Shown here: positions 1 through 9,009 of the stretch, in pieces | How the letters are laid out: each line of letters opens with the position of its first letter | Numbering within the stretch: the first letter of the stretch is position 1 | Origin: [Pasteurella] aerogenes | GTDB lineage: Bacteria > Pseudomonadota > Gammaproteobacteria > Enterobacterales > Pasteurellaceae | Direction: 5' to 3' | Assembly: GCA_900637275.1 (NCBI GenBank) | Contig: LR134362.1 | Location: forward strand, 992,001-1,056,000 | DNA length: 64,000 nucleotides | Program-made: the position numbers and the translations under genes | Notes under the pieces: model-generated | Told to the model about the DNA's origin: nothing | Seen by the model: the letters and a program-made list of their open reading frames with translations, nothing else | Database searches by the model: none

Positions 1-385
1 GCGGTTTTGCTAATAGGAAGTCAAAATAGTAAAGCACTTGCATCCCATTTTCTTTCATCCCATAATTTTCCGGCTGACCTTTAAATTTGATTTTTTCGCC
101 TTGCTTATCATAAGCATAGCTAAAATAATGTTCGTTGATGATATTTTCAATCACACCGTCCACCAATTTTTGACGCGCGGCTTTGTCATTATTGGAGTTT
201 TTCAAGTCATACAGAATAGAAGACGAACTCATTTCATCCAATAATAATTCCAAGGTAAACCCTGTCAGTTGCTGATCTTTTACCAAGGGTTTACTTTTCA
301 TGGTAATAAACGCGTGCGGGTGTGCTAGCGCTTGCGCTGCATAGAAAAAACACATCAAAGAGAGAAACTTGAATAACTTCTTCAC
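1..385 (-). CDS. DUF1007-type periplasmic protein, 3' end outside window
   Basis: Reading frame open from a GTG at 385 to the window edge, 128 codons visible. The N-terminus (MKKLFKFLSLMCFFYAAQAL followed by AHPHAF) is a signal peptide with a His-rich start of the mature protein. This is typical of the DUF1007 / COG3683 family of periplasmic proteins that accompany nickel/cobalt-type metal exporters in Pasteurellaceae. The GTG was chosen because it directly precedes the Lys-Lys-hydrophobic signal sequence and no in-frame ATG lies upstream near it. The function of the family is not well established; metal handling is an inference from the usual neighbour, which would lie outside the window. 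Confident that it is a gene, moderately confident about the family. Confidence 0.7.
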   Translation of the reverse strand, partial: MKKLFKFLSLMCFFYAAQALAHPHAFITMKSKPLVKDQQLTGFTLELLLDEMSSSSILYDLKNSNNDKAARQKLVDGVIENIINEHYFSYAYDKQGEKIKFKGQPENYGMKENGMQVLYYFDFLLAKP

Positions 386-561
386 GATTAAAAACCTTAT
401 TTTATTAAAACGACATTCGTTTATTTTAACATAAATTTAAAATAAAAGAATTCACCCCGGATTATCCGTGCAATTTTCATTATCCGCACAATTATTCAGT
501 TTAATTGCATAATAAACAGGCATTTCACTTAGCATAAATCTGCCGAAACTCGCATCATTTG

Positions 562-575
562 TTGATTTATATCAA
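562..575. promoter_or_regulatory. FNR-type binding site
   Basis: TTGATTTATATCAA matches the FNR consensus TTGAT-N4-ATCAA at every defined position. It lies 183 bases from the leftward DUF1007-type gene and about 50-60 bases upstream of the likely start of the rightward small RNA. Control of the small RNA, as for FnrS in Escherichia coli, is the simplest reading. The exact spacing to a -10 element could not be fixed: an extended -10-like TGCTTTTAT sits at 607-615. Confidence 0.65.
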
Positions 576-615
576 GAAAATCGCACATTGCCCTTTCTTT
601 ACCTCCTGCTTTTAT

Positions 616-728
616 GTAGCATAAGCAGCGTCAAGTGATAGCTTGATATTCATAAAGTTCCTAAATAAAATAATCATAAATATATAGCTAAACTACTTTC
701 CTACCACCCGATTCGGGTGGTTTTTTTT
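616..728 (+). ncRNA. Candidate FNR-regulated small RNA (FnrS-like)
   Basis: A strong rho-independent terminator on the plus strand (704-728) has no protein gene in front of it, while a perfect FNR box lies upstream. Together they define a transcript of roughly 100-115 nucleotides. Near its 5' part, CGTCAAGTGATAGCTTGA (629-646) forms a small hairpin. Its start resembles the TCAAGCGATGG stretch in the first stem-loop of E. coli FnrS as remembered. The remainder is AT-rich and unstructured, as expected for an Hfq-binding sRNA. The start coordinate is approximate. The link to FnrS is an inference from a short match plus regulation and architecture. An unrelated anaerobic sRNA, or a terminator for read-through transcription, remains possible. 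Confidence 0.5.
704..728 (+). terminator. Rho-independent terminator of candidate sRNA
   Basis: CCACCC-GATTC-GGGTGG hairpin (704-720) followed by eight T residues. It is oriented for plus-strand transcription and lies before the ettA start. Confidence 0.85.
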
Positions 729-803
729 GCCTGAAAAACTTACAAAATTAATAAATTTCAAGTAAAATGACCGCACTTTTTTAATCTAACAATGAGAAAA
801 TTT

Positions 804-2474
804 ATGTCATCACAATTTGTTTATACGATGCACCGAGTAGGTAAAGTGGTACCGCCGAAACGTCATATTCTCAAAGATATTTCATTAAGTTTCTTTCCAG
901 GCGCCAAGATCGGGGTTTTAGGTCTCAATGGAGCCGGAAAATCAACCTTATTGCGCATTATGGCGGGAATCGATAAAGAGATCGAAGGAGAAGCGCGTCC
1001 GCAACCAGGAATTAAAATCGGTTATCTACCACAAGAACCAAAACTTGAGCCACAACAAACGGTACGTGAAGCAATTGAAGAAGCAGTAGCAGAAGTAAGC
1101 AACGCCTTAAAACGCTTAGATGAAGTATATGCGTTATATGCCGATCCTGATGCTGATTTTGACAAATTAGCGGCGGAACAAGCCAATCTTGAAGCCATTA
1201 TTCAGGCACATGATGGACATAATCTGGAAAACCAATTAGAACGAGCTGCCGATGCGTTACGTTTGCCAGAATGGGACGCCAAAATTGAGCATTTATCCGG
1301 TGGTGAACGCCGTCGCGTGGCGCTTTGTCGTTTATTGCTCGAAAAACCAGATATGTTATTGTTAGATGAGCCAACCAACCACTTAGACGCCGAATCTGTG
1401 GCATGGTTAGAGCGTTTCTTGCACGACTACGAAGGTACTGTCGTGGCAATTACCCATGACCGTTACTTCTTAGACAACGTCGCCGGTTGGATTTTAGAAC
1501 TTGACCGTGGCGAGGGAATTCCTTGGGAAGGTAACTATTCTTCTTGGTTGGAACAAAAAGAAAAACGTTTAGCCCAAGAGCAAGCAGCAGAATCGGCTCG
1601 TCAAAAATCTATTGAAAAAGAATTAGAATGGGTACGCCAAAATCCAAAAGGTCGCCAAGCGAAAAGTAAGGCGCGTATGGCTCGTTTTGAAGAACTTAAT
1701 TCAGGCGAATATCAAAAACGTAACGAAACCAATGAACTCTTTATTCCACCTGGTCCACGTTTGGGGGATAAAGTGATCGAAGTGAATAACTTAACCAAAT
1801 CCTACGGTGAACGCACGCTGATTGACAACCTTTCCTTCAGCATTCCAAAAGGCGCCATTGTTGGTATTATCGGACCAAACGGGGCGGGTAAATCGACCCT
1901 ATTCCGTATGTTATCCGGTAAAGAACAGCCGGATTCCGGTTCTGTTACCTTAGGAGAAACTGTGGTTTTGGCATCGGTGGATCAATTCCGTGATGCCATG
2001 GATGATAAAAAAACCGTATGGGAAGAAGTGTCAAACGGACAAGATATCTTAACCATCGGTAACTTTGAAATCCCAAGTCGTGCGTATGTGGGACGTTTTA
2101 ACTTCAAAGGTGTCGATCAACAAAAACGTGTCGGCGAATTGTCGGGCGGTGAACGCGGTCGTTTGCATTTGGCTAAATTATTACAAGCCGGCGGCAACGT
2201 CTTATTATTAGACGAACCAACCAACGACTTAGATGTTGAAACCTTGCGTGCGCTTGAAAATGCGATCTTAGAGTTCCCTGGCTGTGCAATGGTGATCTCC
2301 CACGACCGCTGGTTCTTAGACCGTATCGCAACCCACATTTTAGACTACGGCGATGAAGGCAAAGTGACCTTCTATGAAGGTAACTTCTCTGATTATGAAG
2401 AGTGGAAAAAGAAAACCTTCGGCGCTGAAGCAACTCAACCACATCGCATGAAATACAAACGAATTGCGAAATAA
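804..2474 (+). CDS. ettA: Energy-dependent translational throttle ATPase EttA
   Basis: ABC-F protein of 556 residues that binds the ribosomal E site and gates the first elongation steps according to the ATP/ADP ratio. It acts in the cytoplasm and has no membrane domain. Two ABC cassettes are visible: Walker A GLNGAGKST at residues 40-48 with signature LSGGERRR, and a second Walker A GPNGAGKST with signature LSGGERGR. Each is followed by DEPTN. They are joined by the charged arm/linker region rich in Lys and Arg. The sequence ends in KYKRIAK as in E. coli EttA. An in-frame ATG exists at 792, but the second ATG (804) gives the family's normal N-terminus (QFVYTMHRVGK) and is preferred. A terminator follows at 2488-2516. 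The gene stands alone on the plus strand. Confidence 0.95.
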   Translation: MSSQFVYTMHRVGKVVPPKRHILKDISLSFFPGAKIGVLGLNGAGKSTLLRIMAGIDKEIEGEARPQPGIKIGYLPQEPKLEPQQTVREAIEEAVAEVSNALKRLDEVYALYADPDADFDKLAAEQANLEAIIQAHDGHNLENQLERAADALRLPEWDAKIEHLSGGERRRVALCRLLLEKPDMLLLDEPTNHLDAESVAWLERFLHDYEGTVVAITHDRYFLDNVAGWILELDRGEGIPWEGNYSSWLEQKEKRLAQEQAAESARQKSIEKELEWVRQNPKGRQAKSKARMARFEELNSGEYQKRNETNELFIPPGPRLGDKVIEVNNLTKSYGERTLIDNLSFSIPKGAIVGIIGPNGAGKSTLFRMLSGKEQPDSGSVTLGETVVLASVDQFRDAMDDKKTVWEEVSNGQDILTIGNFEIPSRAYVGRFNFKGVDQQKRVGELSGGERGRLHLAKLLQAGGNVLLLDEPTNDLDVETLRALENAILEFPGCAMVISHDRWFLDRIATHILDYGDEGKVTFYEGNFSDYEEWKKKTFGAEATQPHRMKYKRIAK

Positions 2475-2487
2475 GATATAAACAAAA

Positions 2488-2516
2488 ATACCAGTTTTAA
2501 TTAACTGGTATTTTTT
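2488..2516 (+). terminator. Terminator after ettA
   Basis: ATACCAGTT and AACTGGTAT form a stem followed by a T run. It lies 14 bases after the ettA stop and about 30 bases from the convergent restriction gene. The A-rich left side could also let it act on the opposite strand. Confidence 0.75.
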
Positions 2517-2544
2517 GTATTAAGTTATTCAATAACTCAAATTT

Positions 2545-4296
2545 CTAGACAAATAACGACTCTAATTTCTGACCTAGTAACATAGAATTTTCTACGCACA
2601 ATATATCTAGGAACTCACTATCTTTAATCGAAATAAATTCAATACTCTCCCCTAATAAAATAGCTTTCATCACATTATGATTTCGTTCATGAATTTCAGG
2701 CGCACAAAAAATACCTCTAATTTTAATGTTACGAAATTGCTTACTATATAATCTAATATGATCAGGTACAGAAGATAATTCTGCGGAATGTTGTCCTGAC
2801 TTTGATTTTATTGTAGTAAGCTCTAATATATAATGTATCCCATCTTTTATAAAAATGATATCAGGGGTTCCTTGTTTACCACCAGGTGCTTGAATAGGTA
2901 AATTATATTTGCCTATTTTTCCATTCCAAAAAACATCATCAATCATATTTTTTGATTTTAAAATAGATAATAAACGATAAAATAGATATTCATAATAAGC
3001 ACCACGTAAAGATTTATCATTAATTTTATCTATACCTAGTTTTTTATTTAATAAGCGTAATTTAGGAAGCATTGTAGAGGTAAATGTTGTTGCCTTACTG
3101 TGCAACCGAATTTCATCTTCTAATTCTAATAATGAATTTTCAGCATTAGCAGTACAATCCAATTTAATAAAATCACCTACATCTAAAACACAATTTTCAT
3201 TTCCTTTAAATTTAAATTCTCCTACGTGTTGTGCTTTATCAAAAAGATAAATCTTAACCTCATATTCTTCATCTATAAAAACTGGAAAACAATCTTCCCC
3301 TAAAAATGCTAGTACATTCGTATAAATAATATCTTTATGTTGAAAAACTTCAATATAAACCTCTCTTAATGAAGAGTTTTTTAATTTAAAATCAACCGGT
3401 GGATATAATTTTCCCATAGAGCCAATATAATCTATCCATAACAGCAAGTTATCTTTAAAATCATAAGGATGTATCCCTTTAAATTGGGATAAAACCTTAA
3501 CAACATCTTGTCTGAACTGTGATTTAATTTTAATCGAATCAATCGCTTTATCGCAGTTATCTACATAAATACTATTTCTCTCAATAACACCAGTTCCTTC
3601 GCAAAACTGCATAAAATAAGAAGAACTTGCAGCTTGAGTTAGTGTAATATTTCCGACATCCGTTTTTTTATACTGATTAATCAAATTTTCTCTATCTAGT
3701 GTATCTAACTTACGGAAATTTATAATTTCTTGAACTCTAAAATCTATTTCAGACATTGAACTTGTATGAAATACATATAGAGCTATTTCTTCTTTATCTA
3801 AATATTCTAATTTCAATAACATAGAAAGGACAACACGAAATGGAAATACAAAGATATCTTCACAGTGTGGTAGAATAATTGGATTTGTTATTTGCAATTT
3901 CTTCATCTGATGATAAACAGATGGTGATGAGTTAATAGTTAAACTTTTGGTTAGTTTCTCTATAACTCGCAAATCATTTTTATGCATATTATAAAATTGA
4001 TAACCGGCTTCAGTAATTCTTATTCGTGTTGGCTCAGTTGTCGTATCCAAATATACAAATCCTAAATAGTGAACTGAAGCTAATAATGTTCTCATACCTT
4101 GTGGCGCAATTTTTTCACCATCTTTTGTTGCTCCCAATTTCTTAAGTTCAAGGTTTAGATTATCTTGCTTTTGTGGATTCCAGGTTGTTCCATCATAATT
4201 TTTTTCAATCATGCCATGTAAAAATGCTAGCATTTGATGTACATTTGCTCTTTTAGGAATAAACCAAAATTTCTTACTTCTATCTCTTTTTGCCAT
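2545..4296 (-). CDS. Type IIS restriction endonuclease, AlwI / N.BstNBI family (predicted)
   Basis: A 583-residue protein close in length to N.BstNBI (about 600). Segments resemble that enzyme as I remember it: an early block ending in RITEAG (93-98), a middle block PFRVVLSMLLKLEYLDKEEI (152-171), and a catalytic block GTPDIIF...LELTT. In the last block, PD (478-479) and E492 have the same spacing as PD...E-V-T in N.BstNBI, followed by FCAPEI. This fits the AlwI family (PF09491), which cuts a short distance from asymmetric sites such as GGATC or GAGTC. It is the last gene of a three-gene minus-strand cassette, 11 bases after the second methyltransferase. The DNA is much more AT-rich than the flanking genes and has no uptake signal. 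The recognition site cannot be read from the sequence. A nicking rather than double-strand-cutting variant is possible. Confidence 0.78.
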   Translation of the reverse strand: MAKRDRSKKFWFIPKRANVHQMLAFLHGMIEKNYDGTTWNPQKQDNLNLELKKLGATKDGEKIAPQGMRTLLASVHYLGFVYLDTTTEPTRIRITEAGYQFYNMHKNDLRVIEKLTKSLTINSSPSVYHQMKKLQITNPIILPHCEDIFVFPFRVVLSMLLKLEYLDKEEIALYVFHTSSMSEIDFRVQEIINFRKLDTLDRENLINQYKKTDVGNITLTQAASSSYFMQFCEGTGVIERNSIYVDNCDKAIDSIKIKSQFRQDVVKVLSQFKGIHPYDFKDNLLLWIDYIGSMGKLYPPVDFKLKNSSLREVYIEVFQHKDIIYTNVLAFLGEDCFPVFIDEEYEVKIYLFDKAQHVGEFKFKGNENCVLDVGDFIKLDCTANAENSLLELEDEIRLHSKATTFTSTMLPKLRLLNKKLGIDKINDKSLRGAYYEYLFYRLLSILKSKNMIDDVFWNGKIGKYNLPIQAPGGKQGTPDIIFIKDGIHYILELTTIKSKSGQHSAELSSVPDHIRLYSKQFRNIKIRGIFCAPEIHERNHNVMKAILLGESIEFISIKDSEFLDILCVENSMLLGQKLESLFV

Positions 4297-4307
4297 AATA
4301 CTATATA

Positions 4308-5582
4308 CTATACCTTTTTAAGTACTAAAATATGATCTAATTTCGTCAATCCCCCTTTTCCATTTCTTGGAATTCTAATATAAGGGTTCTGAATAAAATA
4401 AGCAAAATTTTCAATATATTCAAATCCAACATATTGAGAAATATCTTTAAGAATTTTCCAACTTTCTATGTGGCGGTTTCTAATACTACTATTGCCAATA
4501 ACAATAATATAATAAGCATCTTTTTTTAAATGATTAACTACATTAACCATATTACATTTCATATCTTCAAAAAATTTTTTAACAATATAAGCTCTTTTTT
4601 CATCAATATCTTTCAATATTGAAAAGTGTTCATATAAAGTTGATGAGTAAGTAAATATATCGGATTCTTTTTGTTTTTCATTTTTTAGATTAAAGCGTTC
4701 TGTTCCAACATAATGACTTTTCGATTCTAAAATAGATTGTTCTGAATGATTCCCTAGCCATAAATTTTCTAATCGCAATGTTCTTGCATAATCAAAAGCA
4801 TTGATATATGGAGGTGAAGTAATTGCAATGTCTGCAAGAAAAGCATCTTCTACACTCAGTGCATCCCCTTTGACTATTTTAGTCGTATTTTGAATATTTA
4901 ATTCAGAATAACTTTGTAACATCTTCCTATACTTATCAAAAGTAAGCTGAAAATAATTAAACGCATCAGGTGCTTGTTTTATCACTTTTCTTGAAACATA
5001 AGGCTTGGGAGAAATGTCATCGGCTTGTGATGTCGGTTTAATAATAGAAAGAAATACCACTTCAAAGAAAACTTTAATTTTATTATCTTCAATTTTATCA
5101 ATAAAAGAGCGTAATTTACCTAATAATAACGCATTTTCGTCACAAAACCAATGATGAAAATTATTGATATCGGGCCTAAAAATATCAGTGCTTTTATCTA
5201 GATTGAACAAAATTGATGAATAAACTTCATCTATTTTATATAAGTCACTCAAAGAATAGTGCTGTGTTTTGGCTAAAATAATTTTTTGTGCAACTAGATC
5301 AATTTCACAGCCATATGCATTATGCCCTAATATATTAGCCTCTAATAAAGTTGTTCCTGAGCCAGAAAAAGGATCAAAAACAAGTCCATTTGTTTTTTTT
5401 AAATATTTTTTTATTGCCCATCGTGGTATTTCAGGAATAAATTTACACGGATATTTAAAAAAACCATGAGTATATTCATTCGGTGTTCTTTGATTGATCT
5501 TATAAACAGATCCAATTTTAGTATTAATTGGAAGAAAATCAACATCTACAAAATTTTTTTCTAAACACTTTTCTTCATGCAT
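4308..5582 (-). CDS. Site-specific DNA methyltransferase (second of pair)
   Basis: A 424-residue amino-group DNA methyltransferase. Motif I (S-adenosylmethionine binding) is DPFSGSGTT at residues 70-78 and catalytic motif IV is TSPPY at 256-260, followed by INAFDY. About 175 residues lie between them, probably holding target-recognition sequence. S-P-P-Y is commonest in N4-cytosine enzymes but also occurs in adenine enzymes, so the base is not called. Its ATG lies inside the end of the upstream methyltransferase gene (22-base overlap), which suggests translational coupling. With its partner it would protect the two different strands of an asymmetric site, as AlwI-type systems require. AT-rich like the rest of the cassette. 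Confidence 0.87.
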   Translation of the reverse strand: MHEEKCLEKNFVDVDFLPINTKIGSVYKINQRTPNEYTHGFFKYPCKFIPEIPRWAIKKYLKKTNGLVFDPFSGSGTTLLEANILGHNAYGCEIDLVAQKIILAKTQHYSLSDLYKIDEVYSSILFNLDKSTDIFRPDINNFHHWFCDENALLLGKLRSFIDKIEDNKIKVFFEVVFLSIIKPTSQADDISPKPYVSRKVIKQAPDAFNYFQLTFDKYRKMLQSYSELNIQNTTKIVKGDALSVEDAFLADIAITSPPYINAFDYARTLRLENLWLGNHSEQSILESKSHYVGTERFNLKNEKQKESDIFTYSSTLYEHFSILKDIDEKRAYIVKKFFEDMKCNMVNVVNHLKKDAYYIIVIGNSSIRNRHIESWKILKDISQYVGFEYIENFAYFIQNPYIRIPRNGKGGLTKLDHILVLKKV

Positions 5583-6913
5583 ATCACACTTTCTCTTAAA
5601 TATCCTTTAGCATTATAAGTTTGATGGTATTGTTGAGAGCTAGTAATAATATAACGATCAACTTCAATTTTATCTACTTTAAACCCAATTGTTTTAGCAT
5701 ACTTAGCAACTAATAAATCAGTAGGGAAAACAACACCACCATAAGAAGAATTACCAACAACAATCCCACAATATCCATCATTTTCTAACACATCAAAAAT
5801 ATGCTCTAATAATTCAAAAAGCTGACTGAAATAGAGCTTCAGCATAATTGGAATTTTCTTATCCCATAATTTCTTATTTTCTAATGCCTGTAGTAAAACA
5901 TTAAGTTCATATAACTCAATTAAATTTAATTGCGATATATCTAATTGACTGGACAAACCATTCAAATGAGAACGTAAAGAAGAAGATCTCAATTTTTTTA
6001 AATCATCATAATCTCTAACAAACTCACCAAACCATAACTCTAACTTATAAATTTCAGTATAATCAAAAGCATTGGCATAAGGTGGAGAAAAAATAACACT
6101 ACTTATAGTATTTTTCGCTATATATTTAGGTATATTTAATGCTGAATCACAAATTACTGAGGAATTAAACACTAACTTAGCCGATAAATCTTCACTCATT
6201 AATAAATAAATGTTTGTCAAAATATCTATTACCTGCGGAATAGTTGTAATATTTTTCTTACTTTCAACTTTTCTCTTTAAACCATTTCCTGCCTTTTTAT
6301 ATAATGAACACGGTTCAATTGCAGATAACCAACCTAAAAATAATAAATCTCTTACTTTTTCATTTACATTATAATTTTTTATAAGATGTCTAATAGCTAA
6401 AATATAGTTTTGAATATTTTCATCAAATACTTTATGTGCAATAGATAATTTAGGTAATTCAAACTTTTGTCTATTTGATAGCAAAATTGCTTCAGTTAAT
6501 ATCAAAGGATATACCTCATTAAACAAATGCTTATCTTTTAAACTATAATTAGTTAATTTTGTTTTTGATAAGAACTGAGAAAATGGATTAACTTCAAACC
6601 CAATTGCTTTTAACCCTAATTCGTTAGCAGCCATAATTGTTGTGCCACTCCCTAGAAAAGGATCTAAGATTATGCCATTTTGTTTTTTATTATATGTAGA
6701 AATTAATGTTTTAATTAAATCTATTGAATACCCTTCTTTATATCGATACCAACGTTGTCTATATTTTTTCCCTTCTTCTGAATAATTAAGTAGGCTACTA
6801 TAAGTTGCACCATCTTGTTTCGGATATATAACATTAAACTCATTTTCTAAATTTTCATAGAATTTTTCATCAATCATCATATTATTTCTCATATTTAGAG
6901 GATTTATATTCAA
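5561..6913 (-). CDS. Site-specific DNA methyltransferase (first of pair)
   Basis: A 450-residue DNA methyltransferase. Motif I is DPFLGSGTT (84-92) and motif IV is SPPYANAFDY (276-285). The layout matches the neighbouring methyltransferase, but overall identity is low, so the two are old paralogues rather than a recent duplication. The start is a TTG at 6913: a good Shine-Dalgarno (AAAGAGGA, then 8 bases) precedes it, whereas the first ATG (residue 8) has none. First gene of the cassette, so methylation would be expressed before cutting. No separate controller (C) protein gene is present. It is separated from the upstream transporter gene by about 80 AT-rich bases. Confidence 0.87.
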   Translation of the reverse strand: MNINPLNMRNNMMIDEKFYENLENEFNVIYPKQDGATYSSLLNYSEEGKKYRQRWYRYKEGYSIDLIKTLISTYNKKQNGIILDPFLGSGTTIMAANELGLKAIGFEVNPFSQFLSKTKLTNYSLKDKHLFNEVYPLILTEAILLSNRQKFELPKLSIAHKVFDENIQNYILAIRHLIKNYNVNEKVRDLLFLGWLSAIEPCSLYKKAGNGLKRKVESKKNITTIPQVIDILTNIYLLMSEDLSAKLVFNSSVICDSALNIPKYIAKNTISSVIFSPPYANAFDYTEIYKLELWFGEFVRDYDDLKKLRSSSLRSHLNGLSSQLDISQLNLIELYELNVLLQALENKKLWDKKIPIMLKLYFSQLFELLEHIFDVLENDGYCGIVVGNSSYGGVVFPTDLLVAKYAKTIGFKVDKIEVDRYIITSSQQYHQTYNAKGYLRESVICMKKSV

Positions 6914-6995
6914 GTTTAATTTCCTCTTTAATAGATTTGACTTGATAAAATAACTTATAATAGCTCAAACTAACTCTCTCTTATTATGATTAGAC

Positions 6996-8357
6996 TTAAA
7001 CCAAATTACTCACAAAAATCACGATAATAATCAACGGAACAATAAACTTCACATAATTAAACCAAATCGTCGTAAAAAGAGAATTTGGGGTTTGGGAAAG
7101 TTCTTTTTTTGCTTCATCTTTTAAAACAAAGCCCACAAAGATGGCGCAACCTAATGCAGTAAGCATAAATAAAATATTGCCGCTGACATAATCAAAAGTA
7201 TCGAAAATATTGCGTCCAAAAAAGGTCACCTCTTTTAGCCAATTATCACTTAAAATCGATGGAATATTGCCCAATACAAAAATACCACCTAAGGTTAAAA
7301 TAATCGCTTTGCCGCGACGCATTCTTAATTTTTCTTGCAATGCGGTAATGATCACTTCGTAAATCGTGATCGAAGTGGTTAAGGCGGCAATAAGCAGTAA
7401 TCCGAAGAAAATCACCGCAAAAAAACGCCCTGCCCATAAATGGGAAAATACCATCGGCAAACTTTGGAAAACTAAGGTCGGTCCCGCGTTAGGTTCAATG
7501 CCGAAACTAAATAACGATGGGAAAATCATAAATCCGGCAAGAACAGCGATAATCGTATTGGTAAATCCGGTGATCACCGCAGTTTGAATCAGATTTTCTT
7601 CTTTGCTAAGGTAGCTGGATAAGGTGATCAACACACCAAAGCCCAAACTTAAAGCAAAGAAAACTTGTCCAAGCACCATAATAAAAAGTTGTGGTGTGAT
7701 TTTGGAAAAATCCGGTTTAAGATAATAAATAATCCCTTCGGCAGCGCCCGGCAAAGTTACATTGCGAATCACCATCCCAATCAAAAAAATAAAAAGTAAT
7801 GGCATCAAATATTTTACTGAACGCTCAATACCGCCAATAATCCCTTTGGCAAGGATAACATAATTGATCAACACAAAAATCAACGTATATAACATAATAT
7901 GCCAAGGACTGTTGGTAATGCTTTCCTCATAAAATTGTTTAGCATATTCTTTGGTGATCACCGAGGAAATATCCAATCCGCCACCGATTAAATTCACAAT
8001 GTAATTCATCACCCAGCCGCCAAGTACCATATAATATGCCATGATACCAAAAGCGCCGAGCAGCCCCATATACCCTAAAATTTTCCAGCCTTTTGAGACT
8101 TTGCCATCTAAACGATCGCCAAAAGCATCAATGGAATTAACCCGTAAACGGCGTCCAATCACATTTTCCACTAAAATCATAGGAATACCGATGACCAACA
8201 TGGCAATACAAAACAACAATACATAAGCCCCGCCCCCGTTTTCACCAACTAAATAAGGGAAACGCCAAGTCGCCCCGAACCCAACCGTAGCCCCGGCGAC
8301 AGTAAGTACATAGGTTAAGCGGCTTGACCAGGTTTGTCTTTCTTGTTTTGTCGTCAT
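6996..8357 (-). CDS. Sodium-dependent transporter, neurotransmitter:sodium symporter family
   Basis: A 453-residue inner-membrane protein with about eleven to twelve hydrophobic segments. It belongs to the NSS/SNF family, which imports amino acids or related solutes with sodium. The N-terminal segment (SSRLTYVLTVAGATVGFGAT then WRFPY) is the family's first sodium-binding helix. The ATG at 8357 is preferred over an upstream extension because AGGA stands just before it and the protein then begins at the usual position. It starts 16 bases after nth, so it may be the last gene of the rnf-nth operon. A Haemophilus influenzae homologue sits next to nth as well, as far as I recall. The substrate is unknown. 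Confidence 0.88.
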   Translation of the reverse strand: MTTKQERQTWSSRLTYVLTVAGATVGFGATWRFPYLVGENGGGAYVLLFCIAMLVIGIPMILVENVIGRRLRVNSIDAFGDRLDGKVSKGWKILGYMGLLGAFGIMAYYMVLGGWVMNYIVNLIGGGLDISSVITKEYAKQFYEESITNSPWHIMLYTLIFVLINYVILAKGIIGGIERSVKYLMPLLFIFLIGMVIRNVTLPGAAEGIIYYLKPDFSKITPQLFIMVLGQVFFALSLGFGVLITLSSYLSKEENLIQTAVITGFTNTIIAVLAGFMIFPSLFSFGIEPNAGPTLVFQSLPMVFSHLWAGRFFAVIFFGLLLIAALTTSITIYEVIITALQEKLRMRRGKAIILTLGGIFVLGNIPSILSDNWLKEVTFFGRNIFDTFDYVSGNILFMLTALGCAIFVGFVLKDEAKKELSQTPNSLFTTIWFNYVKFIVPLIIIVIFVSNLV

Positions 8358-8373
8358 AATTTTTCCTGTTTTT

Positions 8374-9009
8374 TTATATTTCGGTTTTATCTTTAAATTC
8401 ACATAAATCTTCAATAATGCAAGAAGCGCAGCGCGGTTTTCTAGCAATACAAGTATAACGTCCGTGTAAAATCAACCAATGATGCACATCGGTTTTAAAT
8501 TCATCAGGCACCACTTTGAGCAATTTTTCTTCAACTTTCACAACATCCTTTCCTGGCGCAAATCCGGTACGATTAGAAACACGAAAAATATGCGTATCCA
8601 CTGCAATAGTTGGTTGCCCAAAGGCAGTATTTAGCACTACATTCGCCGTTTTTCGCCCAACACCGGCTAAACTTTCCAGAGATTCACGATCTTGCGGTAC
8701 TTCACCTTGATGTTTTTCCACCAAGTCGCGACAAGTTTTAATAATATTTTCCGCTTTGCTGTTATATAGCCCGATCGTTTTAATATAATTTTTTAAGCCA
8801 TCTACGCCGAGATCCAAAATAGCTTGCGGCGTATTGGCAACCGGAAATAACTTATCTGTAGCTTTATTGACACCTTTATCTGTGGCTTGCGCCGATAAAA
8901 TCACCGCGATCAACAACTCAAAGGGCGAGTGGTAATTTAATTCAGTGGTCGGATGCGGATTTTGTTCCCGCAGGCGGGTTAAAATTTCAATACGTTTTTG
9001 CTTATTCAT
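8374..9009 (-). CDS. nth: Endonuclease III (DNA glycosylase/AP lyase)
   Basis: A 211-residue base-excision repair enzyme that removes oxidised pyrimidines and nicks the abasic site. The helix-hairpin-helix LAGVGRKTANVV carries the catalytic Lys120, and Asp138 lies in VDTH. The four cluster cysteines, C187, C194, C197 and C203, follow the C-X6-C-X2-C-X5-C pattern. All positions equal those of E. coli Nth. The start overlaps the end of rnfE by four bases (ATGA), so it is cotranscribed with the rnf operon. That linkage is common in gammaproteobacteria and probably reflects shared need for iron-sulfur chemistry. Confidence 0.97.
   Translation of the reverse strand: MNKQKRIEILTRLREQNPHPTTELNYHSPFELLIAVILSAQATDKGVNKATDKLFPVANTPQAILDLGVDGLKNYIKTIGLYNSKAENIIKTCRDLVEKHQGEVPQDRESLESLAGVGRKTANVVLNTAFGQPTIAVDTHIFRVSNRTGFAPGKDVVKVEEKLLKVVPDEFKTDVHHWLILHGRYTCIARKPRCASCIIEDLCEFKDKTEI

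Larger units (their letters stand above)
386..803. other. Intergenic region with FNR box, candidate sRNA and uptake signal
   Basis: Gap of 418 bases between two divergent genes. It holds a perfect FNR-type palindrome (562-575), a short transcribed-looking segment ending in a strong plus-strand terminator (704-728), and one uptake signal sequence (770-778) just before ettA. No open frame of convincing length is seen. The rest is AT-rich. Confidence 0.7.

Noticed and set aside
38..244. 68-codon plus-strand frame at the window start
   Set aside because: It is antisense to the DUF1007-type gene, which has a signal peptide and a better coding character.
4308..6913. Reading the two methyltransferases as phage-borne or as a type I/III system
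   Set aside because: No integrase, phage gene, HsdS-like specificity subunit or helicase-type Res subunit is present, and the third gene fits a type IIS nuclease better.
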